A stretch of DNA of 17,175 nt from NCBI GenBank assembly GCA_947631305.1, contig CANRKV010000016.1, forward strand, positions 1-17,175, given 5' to 3'. The DNA comes from an uncultured Jeotgalicoccus sp. (GTDB taxonomy: Bacteria; Bacillota; Bacilli; Staphylococcales; Salinicoccaceae). Positions within the stretch are counted from its first letter, which is position 1. Each line of letters starts with the position of its first letter. The position numbers were made by a program, and so were the translations under genes. Below the pieces are notes generated by a model. The model ran no database searches and was not told the DNA's origin. It was given only the letters and a program-made list of their open reading frames with translations. This document shows, one piece after another, positions 6,140-13,974 of this stretch.

Positions 6140-7876
6140 TTATAAACCCTGAATATCGTATAAGTTTTTATAAGCGCCGTTTCTAGTCATCAGTTCAGTA
6201 TGTGTACCCATTTCTGAAATCTGGCCGTTTTCAATAACGACAATTTTGTCAGCATGAGTGACAGTTGACAGTCTGTGTGCAACAACCAATGTCGTTCTGT
6301 CAGATGACAGTTTATCTAAAGTATCCTGAATAATGCTTTCACTTTCAAGATCCAGTGCACTGGTCGCTTCATCCAGAATTAGAATCGGCGGATTTTTAAG
6401 GAATACACGTGCAATGGCGATACGCTGCTTCTGTCCACCGGACAATTTCACACCGCGTTCACCTACCGTTGTATCATACCCTTCTTCTAAATTCATTATA
6501 AATTCATGTGCATTGGCACGCTGTGCAGCAAGAAGAACTTCTTCTTCTGTTGCATCCGGTTTAGCAAGGAGAATATTTTCTTTTATAGAATCCGAGAAAA
6601 GAATATTATCCTGCATCACAATACCGAGGTTATCTCTTAATGACCGGACGGTAACATCTCTTATATCCTGACCATCGATTTTAATACTGCCGGCTGTGAC
6701 ATCATAAAATCTTGGAATTAACGATACGAGTGACGATTTACCTCCACCGCTCATTCCGACAAATGCGACGGTCTCTCCAACCTCGATATCCAGGTTGATA
6801 TTTTTCAGGATATCATTATCATTTTCATCATATTTAAATGAAACGTTATTGATTTGAATATGACCTTTAACATCTTTAATCGGCTCAGCGCCCTCTTCAT
6901 CTTTAACATCATAAGGAACGTCAAAGAGTCCAAACACTCTGTCCATTGATGCAATACTCTGAGTCAGTGCAGTTGATGAAGATACTAATCTTCTGAGCGG
7001 ACCGTATAATCGTTCCAGATATGCTACGAATGCAGCAAGTACACCGACAGTTAAGTTTTCGTTCAGTACAAGGAATGTACCATAACCGATAACAAGCAGC
7101 GGGCCGATATCAGTAATCGTATTAACTACCATAAAACTGTAGGCTGTCCAGCGTGAATGATCCAATGCTTTTGTTAAGAAGTTATTATTTTTCTTATCGA
7201 ATCTTTCTTCTTCATGGTTTTCTATCGCAAAGCTTTTTACAACGTTAATCCCCTGCACTCTTTCATGCAGGAACCCTTGTACTTCTGCAAGAGCCTGCGA
7301 ACGATTTCTTGTTTTCGCTCTCAGTCTGCCGAAGAAGAACCAGACACCAAAAATATAAAACGGGAAAATTAACATTGAAACGAAAGCCAGTTCAACGTTT
7401 AAGTTAAACATTATAATCAGAGCGATAATAATAGTAACGAGGTCCAGCCAGACGTTCATAAGGCCGGTCATAATAAAGTCTTTAGTCTGCTCTACGTCGT
7501 TAATTACACGTGAGATGACTTCCCCTACTTTATTATTTGAGTAGAATTTGGCACTCAGCATCTGCAGGTGACCGTATAATTTCTTTCTTATATCGTATAG
7601 AATTTTGTTACTTGTGCGCTGAGCTAGATATTGTCTGAAGAATTCTACCGGGGGGCGTACAACTACGAATACTACTGCAAAAACAAGCAATACCTGAACA
7701 AGCATTCTTATCCGCTCATCGTATGCCAGTCCGTCAGCAAGAATAATTCCGTCTATAGCATATGCGACGAGTAACGGAATAAGAAGCGGAATACCAAATT
7801 TAAGTATGCCGATCAAAATTGTTAAACCGATAATACCGTAATACGGTTTAACAAATTTCATATAACGTCTGATCAT
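6140..7876 (-). CDS. multidrug ABC exporter, Sav1866/YgaD type (fused TMD-NBD half-transporter)
   Basis: 578-aa homodimeric ATP-driven exporter, the same length as S. aureus Sav1866 and alignable to it, from memory, without gaps. The N-terminal six-helix membrane domain covers about residues 1-320. The nucleotide-binding domain has Walker A GMSGGGKSS with K380, Q-loop Q422, signature LSGGQ (478-482), Walker B ILILDE with catalytic E503, and H-loop H534; all are intact. The start has a strong GGAGGAAC site. A hairpin lies between ygaC and this gene with little room for a separate promoter, so expression may depend on read-through. It is followed by the AAG glycosylase gene. Drug export is known for Sav1866; the natural substrate here is unknown. 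Confidence 0.95.
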   Translation of the reverse strand: MIRRYMKFVKPYYGIIGLTILIGILKFGIPLLIPLLVAYAIDGIILADGLAYDERIRMLVQVLLVFAVVFVVVRPPVEFFRQYLAQRTSNKILYDIRKKLYGHLQMLSAKFYSNNKVGEVISRVINDVEQTKDFIMTGLMNVWLDLVTIIIALIIMFNLNVELAFVSMLIFPFYIFGVWFFFGRLRAKTRNRSQALAEVQGFLHERVQGINVVKSFAIENHEEERFDKKNNNFLTKALDHSRWTAYSFMVVNTITDIGPLLVIGYGTFLVLNENLTVGVLAAFVAYLERLYGPLRRLVSSSTALTQSIASMDRVFGLFDVPYDVKDEEGAEPIKDVKGHIQINNVSFKYDENDNDILKNINLDIEVGETVAFVGMSGGGKSSLVSLIPRFYDVTAGSIKIDGQDIRDVTVRSLRDNLGIVMQDNILFSDSIKENILLAKPDATEEEVLLAAQRANAHEFIMNLEEGYDTTVGERGVKLSGGQKQRIAIARVFLKNPPILILDEATSALDLESESIIQDTLDKLSSDRTTLVVAHRLSTVTHADKIVVIENGQISEMGTHTELMTRNGAYKNLYDIQGL

Positions 7877-7890
7877 TTATGTTCCTCCAA

Positions 7891-7927
7891 AAAATTAGTA
7901 AAACCAATCAACGTTCGCCGATTGGTT
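7891..7927 (-). terminator. hairpin between ygaC and the ABC exporter (weak terminator or attenuator)
   Basis: On the minus strand AACCAATC (complement of 7920-7927) pairs with GATTGGTT (complement of 7902-7909) over a 10-nt loop, followed by an interrupted T-rich run ending in six T (7891-7899). The stem overlaps the ygaC stop codon and the T run ends just before the GGAGG site of the exporter. Confidence 0.6.
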
Positions 7928-8462
7928 AATGTTCATTATTAAAACGATGGTGCCATACCTTTATAAAATCTGGAGCGAATGGCCCTTTTTTTTGTTCAAT
8001 CCACTGCTGCAGTTCATCGACCTGATGTTTTAATATCGCGTCAATGCTCTCCGGATAGTTCATTTTACTGCGGTGCACTTTATATTCATCTTCATCCAGC
8101 AGATGATACTTACCATCTGGATATACTTTTATATCCAAATCGTAGTCGATATATTTAATTCCTTCTTCATCGCAGGCATATGGTGAAGATAAGTTGCAGT
8201 AATAATAAACTCCGTCATCTCTGAACATGCAAATGACATTAAACCAAAAATCTTTGTGGAAATACACGATTGCGGGTTCACGCGTAACCCATTTTCGTCC
8301 GTCGCTTTCTGTAACGAGCGTACGATTATTACCACCAATCACGACGTGATCCGTACCTTTCAAGATCGTCGTTTCACTCCATACCCGGTGGATTTTACCA
8401 TCATGCTTATAGCTTTGAATCCTCATCTTGCTTCCCTCTTCTGGGATGGATTCCATCACCAT
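7926..8462 (-). CDS. ygaC: nucleoside tri-/diphosphate phosphatase, YgaC/Ntdp (DUF402)
   Basis: 178-aa cytoplasmic protein of the DUF402 family. The S. aureus homolog (Ntdp) hydrolyses nucleoside tri- and diphosphates, and from memory the two sequences are near-identical over long stretches (SYKHDGKIHRVWSETTILKG; KYIDYDLDIKVYPDGKYHLL; the 3' part QQWIEQKKGPFAPDFIKVW). The start is placed at 8462, not the upstream ATG at 8513. The chosen ATG has AAAGGTGG eight or nine bases before it, and the N-terminus MVMESIP aligns with the S. aureus start; the extra 17 residues would be untranslated leader. It lies after mutY on the same strand with its own extended -10 promoter, and before the exporter gene. 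Confidence 0.92.
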   Translation of the reverse strand: MVMESIPEEGSKMRIQSYKHDGKIHRVWSETTILKGTDHVVIGGNNRTLVTESDGRKWVTREPAIVYFHKDFWFNVICMFRDDGVYYYCNLSSPYACDEEGIKYIDYDLDIKVYPDGKYHLLDEDEYKVHRSKMNYPESIDAILKHQVDELQQWIEQKKGPFAPDFIKVWHHRFNNEH

Positions 8463-8495
8463 AATACTGCCACCACCTTTATTATTTACGTAAAC

Positions 8496-8504
8496 AGTAT
8501 AGCA
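8496..8504 (-). promoter_or_regulatory. ygaC promoter, extended -10
   Basis: On the minus strand TGC followed by TATACT (8496-8501), an extended -10, about 35 bp before the chosen ygaC start. The -35 region is only A/T-rich. It lies in the 65-bp gap after mutY and supports the shorter ygaC start, because the upstream ATG at 8513 would lie before the transcription start. Confidence 0.6.
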
Positions 8505-8526
8505 TAACAGCATTATTATTAAAAAT

Positions 8527-9564
8527 TTACAGTTCGGAATCCGGAGCTGTATTTATTAAATTAATCATTTTCTGCATTGCTACACTCATTGGAAGTGTTT
8601 TAACATCTTTAAGCGGGATAAAATTCTCATGCTCATTCGCTGTATAAACAATATAGCCTTCCATATACCATATTTTATGCGTAAACACGTGTTTATGATC
8701 ACCGATTGGTGCACCCGGCTGACTGAGCGGCAAATCATATTTTTCTTCAATTGATTCGAGTGAAGTATCCACATCAAATCTCGGCAGCTCGTACATTCCT
8801 TTTAATAAATCATCTTCCTGTTTAATGAGGAGAATTTCATCTTTATCGTTCAAAATAAAGTAGACGTTATAATAATATTCCTGCTTCGCTTTCTGTTTCT
8901 TTTTCAGCGGATACTGCATTACTTCGTTTGCTTTCAGTGCTTCGCAGTGTTCTTTAACCGGACAAATCACACATTTAGGAGTACGCGGCGTACAGATTGT
9001 CGCTCCGAGTTCCATTAAAGCCTGGTTAAAGTCCCCCGCTTCAAGCGGCATATCTTTTTCGATAAAATGTTTTACATCTTTCTGTACACTTGCTTTCGTC
9101 ATATCCCTGCCGTCTCGGTTCAGCCTCGACATTACACGGAGAACGTTGCCGTCGACAGCAGCAAGCTGATTGTTAAAAGCAATACTCTGCACTGCACCTC
9201 CGATATACGGACCGACACCTTTCAGCTTAAAAAACTCTTCCGGACGGTCCGGTACTTTTGAATCATATTTCTCCTGTACTTCTTTTACTGCATGCTGAAA
9301 ATTGCGGATTCTGTTGTAATAGCCGAGCCCTTCCCAGTCCTTTAACAGCGCCTGTTCATCTGCGTCTGCAAGCGCATCGAGGTTCTCGTATTTTGTTATA
9401 AATTTCTTAAAATAGGGTATAACAGTAATGACTTGGGTTTGCTGCAGCATAACTTCGCTGAGCCATATTTTAAAGGGATCTGAAGTCTCCCGCCACGGCA
9501 GTTCTCTTTTATTTGCCTGATACCAATTAAGTAATGTATTATTAAATACCGGTCTTTTAAACAT
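8527..9564 (-). CDS. mutY: A/G-specific adenine glycosylase MutY
   Basis: 345-aa base-excision repair enzyme that removes adenine mispaired with 8-oxoguanine. Catalytic E37 lies in WLSEVMLQQTQV, the helix-hairpin-helix LKGVGPYIGG at 114-123, and catalytic-loop aspartate D138 in VDGNVLRV. The [4Fe-4S] ligands are C191, C198, C201 and C207 in the C-x6-C-x2-C-x5-C pattern. The C-terminal NUDIX-like domain that recognises 8-oxoG runs from about 225 to 345. Full length. AAAGGTGAG precedes the ATG. Divergent from yfhP across about 64 bp, as mutY (yfhQ) and yfhP are neighbours in B. subtilis. Confidence 0.96.
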   Translation of the reverse strand: MFKRPVFNNTLLNWYQANKRELPWRETSDPFKIWLSEVMLQQTQVITVIPYFKKFITKYENLDALADADEQALLKDWEGLGYYNRIRNFQHAVKEVQEKYDSKVPDRPEEFFKLKGVGPYIGGAVQSIAFNNQLAAVDGNVLRVMSRLNRDGRDMTKASVQKDVKHFIEKDMPLEAGDFNQALMELGATICTPRTPKCVICPVKEHCEALKANEVMQYPLKKKQKAKQEYYYNVYFILNDKDEILLIKQEDDLLKGMYELPRFDVDTSLESIEEKYDLPLSQPGAPIGDHKHVFTHKIWYMEGYIVYTANEHENFIPLKDVKTLPMSVAMQKMINLINTAPDSEL

Positions 9565-9628
9565 TTAAAACTCACCTTTTTAAATTATATTTATAAATAA
9601 AAATGCCGTATTGAAACGGAGTGAAATC

Positions 9629-10606
9629 ATGGATACATTAACACATACATTAATGGGCGGTACCATTGTCGGACTGGCCCACATCGATCCTGCCGTAGAT
9701 CCGGTTTCTGCCGGATTTATTACGACAGTTGTCGGTGCATCCCTTATTCCAGACCTCGATACTGTCTTAAAAATGAAAAATAATGCTGTATATATTAAAA
9801 ATCACAGGGGAATTACACACTCTCTGCCATTTACACTTATTATCTGGCCTCTCTTGCTCGCCGTATTAAGCAATCTGTTTTTCGGACTGCCATTCATCAA
9901 TATGTATTTATGGTCGCTGTTTGCAGTATCACTTCACGTGTTTTCCGATATATTTAATGCGTACGGCACCCAGGCGCTCCGGCCGTTCAACCATACATGG
10001 GTGCAGCTCGGGTTTATAAACACCATCGATATTCCGATGATTGTGATGCATATCGCATACTTTATACTGTGGTTTATCGGTTTTAACCCGGTTACACTAT
10101 TCATTATATTATATGCTGCACTGATTCTTTACTACATTGCACGCTTTATTTACCAGAAATATTTAATTGATAAGATTAAACAGCGTCTGCCGGATGATGA
10201 AATTACACGCGTGTTCTGTCTGCCGACAATCCGCTTCAATGAATGGCGGGTTGTAGTCGTTGCAGAAGACGCATATTATGTCGGCCGCACCTTTAAAGAC
10301 CAGGTAGTATTTTACGACCGCTTTGATAAGATTGGTCCGCTTGAAGGAGAATTATTCGAAGCAGTAAAATATGATAAAAACTTTATGTCTTTCACATTCT
10401 TCTCTTCGATATACCGTTATGAAATTAAAGAATTAAGCGAGGATACGGTGGAAGTCAGATATATCGATCTCAGGTATTTAAAAGATGGACATTATCCTTT
10501 CGTCTGCATTATGCATCTTGATAAGGATGATTACGACGTGCAGTCGAGCTACACCGGATGGGTGTATTCAGAAACGAAACTGCAGCAAAAATTAGCCAGT
10601 AATTAA
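9629..10606 (+). CDS. yfhP: YfhP-like membrane-bound metal-dependent hydrolase (YdjM/DUF457 family)
   Basis: 325-aa polytopic membrane protein. Family signatures are MDTLTHTLMGG at the N-terminus, a DLD motif near residue 44, HRGITHSLPF and HVFSDIFNAYGTQALRPF; the conserved His and Asp residues are the presumed metal ligands. The last 100 or so residues form a soluble domain. The start is set at ATG 9629 because GGAGTG lies 5 nt upstream and MDTLTHT is the usual N-terminus; an upstream TTG at 9611 would add six residues but overlaps the ribosome site. YfhP of B. subtilis neighbours mutY (yfhQ). The biochemical function is not established. A strong terminator follows directly. Confidence 0.85.
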   Translation: MDTLTHTLMGGTIVGLAHIDPAVDPVSAGFITTVVGASLIPDLDTVLKMKNNAVYIKNHRGITHSLPFTLIIWPLLLAVLSNLFFGLPFINMYLWSLFAVSLHVFSDIFNAYGTQALRPFNHTWVQLGFINTIDIPMIVMHIAYFILWFIGFNPVTLFIILYAALILYYIARFIYQKYLIDKIKQRLPDDEITRVFCLPTIRFNEWRVVVVAEDAYYVGRTFKDQVVFYDRFDKIGPLEGELFEAVKYDKNFMSFTFFSSIYRYEIKELSEDTVEVRYIDLRYLKDGHYPFVCIMHLDKDDYDVQSSYTGWVYSETKLQQKLASN

Positions 10607-10610
10607 AATG

Positions 10611-10645
10611 ACAGCATGCCTATGATTCAGGCATGCTGTTTTTTT
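10611..10645. terminator. terminator after yfhP, overlapping the convergent permease stop
   Basis: ACAGCATGCC (10611-10620) pairs with GGCATGCTGT (10630-10639) over a 9-nt loop, followed by seven T. It is strong for the plus strand. On the minus strand the stem begins inside the last codons of the permease gene, and the following T-rich run is poorer. Confidence 0.9.
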
Positions 10646-11381
10646 CATTATATAATTGAATTTTCATTTTGTTATATGCTTCGAACATCCATAAATACAA
10701 AATAGCGACCTGCGTAACGTACAGTACATCAAAAGGCAGACGGTTTACGGACCATGCCTGATGAATTGAATTATTCTGCAACCCGTTAATCACATAATAA
10801 AATGGATTCAGACTGAAGATATTCTCCACTACAGCAGGCAGCTGCTCCGGCAGATAAAATACAGGAACGATTAAAATCACAATAACAAACAGCACAGGAT
10901 TAATCTTCCTTGTATTAATGTGCAGCGATACGCCTAAGAATAACATCGTAAATGGAATGACGAGAATAACCCCGAGCAGTATGTAATACAGAAGAGAGTA
11001 TATATTCATCATCCAATTGTCGACGAACAGTGCTGTAAAGGCGCTGTACATCGTTATAAATATCATAAACATAATTGTCTGGTAAATCATCGTCGGCAGT
11101 ATTCGTAAATACAGCGGTATATAATTTACTTTTAAAATAGAATCTTTAACGTACGCTTCATTCTTATTCAGAATTACCATACTGAATATCCATACCGCAG
11201 CCATAAAACCGACTGTGCCGTACAGCACCCGGACCATCGTACTGTCTTCAGCAGTCATAAAACCGATGAAAAGCAGCGCAAGTCCCGCAATGTAAATGAG
11301 CACAGGCGTTAAGTTTAACAGCGTAAATCTGTCAGCCTGTCTGAATACGCGTCTAAGTAAGTATTTAACTCTGTAATTCAT
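10620..11381 (-). CDS. ABC-2 type membrane permease, TagG/TarG-like
   Basis: 253-aa integral membrane protein with about six helices (roughly residues 22-41, 53-71, 95-118, 127-150, 161-177 and 215-233). The segment LNPFYYVINGLQ (191-202), just before the last helix, matches the conserved end of ABC-2 permeases that export teichoic acid or polysaccharide (TagG/TarG, Wzm). The gene begins 10 bp after the TagH-like gene, with an AGGAGG site spanning that gene's stop codon, so the two proteins are made together. TagG exports wall teichoic acid with the ATPase TagH. Here the partner lacks ATPase motifs, so transport is doubtful and the true function is unknown. It may be a paralog of the real TarGH. 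Confidence 0.75.
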   Translation of the reverse strand: MNYRVKYLLRRVFRQADRFTLLNLTPVLIYIAGLALLFIGFMTAEDSTMVRVLYGTVGFMAAVWIFSMVILNKNEAYVKDSILKVNYIPLYLRILPTMIYQTIMFMIFITMYSAFTALFVDNWMMNIYSLLYYILLGVILVIPFTMLFLGVSLHINTRKINPVLFVIVILIVPVFYLPEQLPAVVENIFSLNPFYYVINGLQNNSIHQAWSVNRLPFDVLYVTQVAILYLWMFEAYNKMKIQLYNEKNSMPES

Positions 11382-11391
11382 ATCCGCGCAC

Positions 11392-12879
11392 CTACCTCCT
11401 CAAATAATTCCAGTTATTCTGAACACTGTCATAAATCATAAATCCTTCATCCACTCTGAAAATAGTAACTCCATCAGTCAGATTTAAATCTTCGGTAATC
11501 TCATTATTTTCGGCACCTTCAAATTCCATGGAGAATACAGTATCTCCTGAAAAATGATACGTAATTGGAATGCCTGCCACGCTGCCGTGATTCTCATCGA
11601 GAACATCAAATGTAATATTCTCTTCAAGGAACGCCCGGTCACCGTTTAAATAGTTTGAGTAAAACAGATAGTTATTCTGAATTACCGGACTCGCATATTG
11701 AAGCAGGTTCATAAAGTCTTCTTCTGTATACAGACTTGCCGGATTGAAGTAAATCACTTCATTACGGTTCACTGTTTTTTCAGCGCCCTCGTAATTTACG
11801 GTGTATGTTTCCTCATCAGCCGATGTCACTTCAAGAAGTGTATACTGCGGCAGCGTGGTGCCGTTAATCTCAAGGCCGTCTCTGTCTGCAAACGCGTAGG
11901 ACAGACGTTCTGATGTCACTTCTTCATTGAGGTTTTGCTGTTCCTCTGTAAATGTCGGCGATTCCCCGATAAATGAAATATTCATAAATATAACAAGAGC
12001 CGACAGCACCATCAGAAATACAAGTACAAGTGTCACAATAATTTTACGGATGTTGATATTGTCGAGTACCGACGCCTGCTGCTTGCCGAGACGTTTAAAG
12101 TTTTCACTGTACATTTCGTCTTCGTAAACATGCCTTTTCCATTCAAGATCAAACAGCGCTTCCTGTTCAATGTTTTTGACCATGCTTTTATCCCGGAGAT
12201 ACTTATTGTAACTCTCAACACCCTTTTCCACACTGCCTTCAAAACGGATCTGGCCGTAGCTGACCCATGTGAAATAGTTTGCCATTTTCTCTATCGGTTC
12301 AAGCGATGTTTCTAAAAGCAGAACACCCCTGCCGTTTTGTTCATGCATGTTCACTACACTGCGGAACTTGTTTAAATCTTCAAGGTGTTCGTGGAAATTA
12401 GTATAGATAATTACTTCAACATCAATTAACCCGGAGATTTCAAGCAGGATATGAGCCAGCTGCCTGCGGCTTAAATCCTTTAATTTCTTATTAAGATTAT
12501 TACGGATAACCGGCTTATTATGGAGCAGTTCAATCGTACTTTGAAACTCCCTGCCGCTCTTATATTCCTCCAGCAATTCTTCGATAAAGAAACTCAAGGA
12601 GAATGGATTATTAATATGATCCATCACATCAAGGCTCAATATGCCGCCATGTGTTTTAACTTTTCCTGTAACAGGATTTAAAGTACCGGACAGTACTTCC
12701 TTAATATAGAACAAAGACTCAGCATCACTTAAGAGTCCGAGCACTTCGCCTTCATATAAATGAATGTTAATATTTTTAAGATGTATTGACCCCGCATTGC
12801 CAAGCATGCGCTTTTTAAAATCTTTTGCTTCTTTGCTATAAGATAAGTCCAGCCCTTTTAACAAAATGTTATTTTTCAT
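11392..12879 (-). CDS. TagH-like protein with degenerate ABC ATPase domain, one TM helix and extracellular SH3-like domain
   Basis: 495 aa. Residues 1-225 resemble the ATPase of teichoic-acid exporters (HLKNINIHLYEGEVLGLL at 33-50, then NPVTGKVK at 68-75), but the nucleotide-binding motifs are broken. The P-loop position reads GLLSDAESL (48-56) with no GKS/T. The signature is LSRRQ (136-140). The Walker B region VEVIIYTNF (154-162) has no Asp-Glu. The H-loop region VLLLETSLE (186-194) has no His. A charged linker, one membrane helix (about 278-300) and an outside domain (301-495) with an SH3-like part (about 326-380) follow, the same layout as TagH. Start and stop overlap neighbours: its ATG shares a base with the yfhH stop. 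The reading frame is intact, so this looks like a conserved pseudo-ATPase rather than a decaying gene. Confidence 0.78.
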   Translation of the reverse strand: MKNNILLKGLDLSYSKEAKDFKKRMLGNAGSIHLKNINIHLYEGEVLGLLSDAESLFYIKEVLSGTLNPVTGKVKTHGGILSLDVMDHINNPFSLSFFIEELLEEYKSGREFQSTIELLHNKPVIRNNLNKKLKDLSRRQLAHILLEISGLIDVEVIIYTNFHEHLEDLNKFRSVVNMHEQNGRGVLLLETSLEPIEKMANYFTWVSYGQIRFEGSVEKGVESYNKYLRDKSMVKNIEQEALFDLEWKRHVYEDEMYSENFKRLGKQQASVLDNINIRKIIVTLVLVFLMVLSALVIFMNISFIGESPTFTEEQQNLNEEVTSERLSYAFADRDGLEINGTTLPQYTLLEVTSADEETYTVNYEGAEKTVNRNEVIYFNPASLYTEEDFMNLLQYASPVIQNNYLFYSNYLNGDRAFLEENITFDVLDENHGSVAGIPITYHFSGDTVFSMEFEGAENNEITEDLNLTDGVTIFRVDEGFMIYDSVQNNWNYLRR

Positions 12880-13205
12880 TATCTGACCTGTTTAGGCAGC
12901 TGCAGCATACTCACCGGAATAGCTGATTCTTTTTCATCACCATTCACGAAAAAGCCCCAGACAAATATTCCTTTCATATACTCCACTTTAAAGTAATGTT
13001 CTTCCTGGCTGATTACTTTATAAATCTTGCCGTTTTCAATTTGAGACAAATCAATCAGATAGCATTCCGCAATAAGCACCTGGCGTTCCAGTACACGGTA
13101 TTCGTTTTCAACGCCCATCATTTCGGCACGTCTCATCGCTTCCCGTTTCGTTTGAATATAATGATTTAACTCTTTACGAGTCATTTTACTTACAGATTCA
13201 TCCAT
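12879..13205 (-). CDS. yfhH: YfhH family protein (DUF1811)
   Basis: 108-aa cytoplasmic protein of unknown function. The pattern MTRKEL, REAMRRAEMMGVENEYRVLERQ and a C-terminal beta-rich part (YFKVEYMKGIFVWGFFV) match B. subtilis YfhH from memory. The N-terminal half is predicted helical and the C-terminal half a small barrel. The ATG overlaps the end of recX by 8 bp, and its stop overlaps the TagH-like start by one base (TAATG), so all three are translationally coupled. recX (yfhG) and yfhH are also neighbours in Bacillus. Confidence 0.85.
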   Translation of the reverse strand: MDESVSKMTRKELNHYIQTKREAMRRAEMMGVENEYRVLERQVLIAECYLIDLSQIENGKIYKVISQEEHYFKVEYMKGIFVWGFFVNGDEKESAIPVSMLQLPKQVR

Positions 13206-13968
13206 CGTTCATTCCGCCTAACTTTTCACTGATTTTATCATAAGCGTACCCTTTGCCCATCATTGCCGCAATCATTTTCTGCTTAAGCTTAAATCCGCTT
13301 TCTTTTTTCTGATACTTATTATAATATTTTTCAAAGTCTTTCTCAAAATAAGTATCCTCATCATATTCATCATCGTAGTCTATCAATTCAAAATGATGAC
13401 TGCTGTATCCGCGCAGCGTTAATTTTTCGCGCAGTTTCTGTTTGAACTGCACATAGGATCCTCTGTGAGTTCTGAGAAATTTATCTTTTAACTTATTCAT
13501 GCGTTCAGCATCGATCAGTTCATCAAACGCTGCCGCTTCTTCTATAATAATGCTCTCCGGAATTTGATGTTTCTTTAATTCTCTTTTTAGATGCCCCGGT
13601 CCTTTGTCTGTCGTATTGAAGAGTGTATTTCTTAATGAACGTGCATAGTTCTCATCATTTAAATATCCTTCATCCTGCAGACGGTGAATTGTCTGGCTGA
13701 CAATTCTTTCTTCATAGTCCTCGCTAAGGTAATCGTTCATCTCTTTGTTCGAACGAATTTTATAACTGATATATTTAATCGCTGCAACGTAAGCCTGATC
13801 GTACTGTACATTTTGAACAATTTGTTTAAATTCTTCTTCATCCAGTTCTTTCCCGGGAATCAATACATAACGCACAAGCGATTCTTCGTGTACTTTTATG
13901 GACTGTCCGTCATCGAATAAGACGTCGTACATTTCACGTTTCAGTTTTACAATACGTTTGATTTTCAT
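13198..13968 (-). CDS. recX: regulatory protein RecX
   Basis: 256-aa helical protein that modulates RecA filaments. It has the long three-repeat RecX architecture: basic-acidic helical segments including RLQDEGYLNDENYARSLRNT and KGPGHLKRELKKHQIPESII, ending in MMGKGYAYDKISEKL, all typical of Bacillota RecX. The N-terminal extension MKIKRIVKLKREMYDVLFDD is also usual in this phylum. GGAGTGA overlapping the thioesterase stop serves as ribosome site. Overlaps yfhH by 8 bp. Confidence 0.93.
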   Translation of the reverse strand: MKIKRIVKLKREMYDVLFDDGQSIKVHEESLVRYVLIPGKELDEEEFKQIVQNVQYDQAYVAAIKYISYKIRSNKEMNDYLSEDYEERIVSQTIHRLQDEGYLNDENYARSLRNTLFNTTDKGPGHLKRELKKHQIPESIIIEEAAAFDELIDAERMNKLKDKFLRTHRGSYVQFKQKLREKLTLRGYSSHHFELIDYDDEYDEDTYFEKDFEKYYNKYQKKESGFKLKQKMIAAMMGKGYAYDKISEKLGGMNDG

Positions 13969-13974
13969 CTAGCT

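Noticed and set aside
8463..8513. Longer ygaC starting at 8513
   Set aside because: The extra 17 residues overlap the promoter, have no ribosome site and no counterpart in the S. aureus protein; the start at 8462 has a good site.
9611..9628. Earlier TTG start for yfhP
   Set aside because: It would place the ribosome site GGAGTG inside the coding region; ATG 9629 gives the conserved N-terminus.
11392..12879. Calling the TagH-like gene a pseudogene
   Set aside because: 495 codons are open with a normal start, coupled ribosome sites and an ordered membrane and extracellular domain; only the ATPase motifs are lost.
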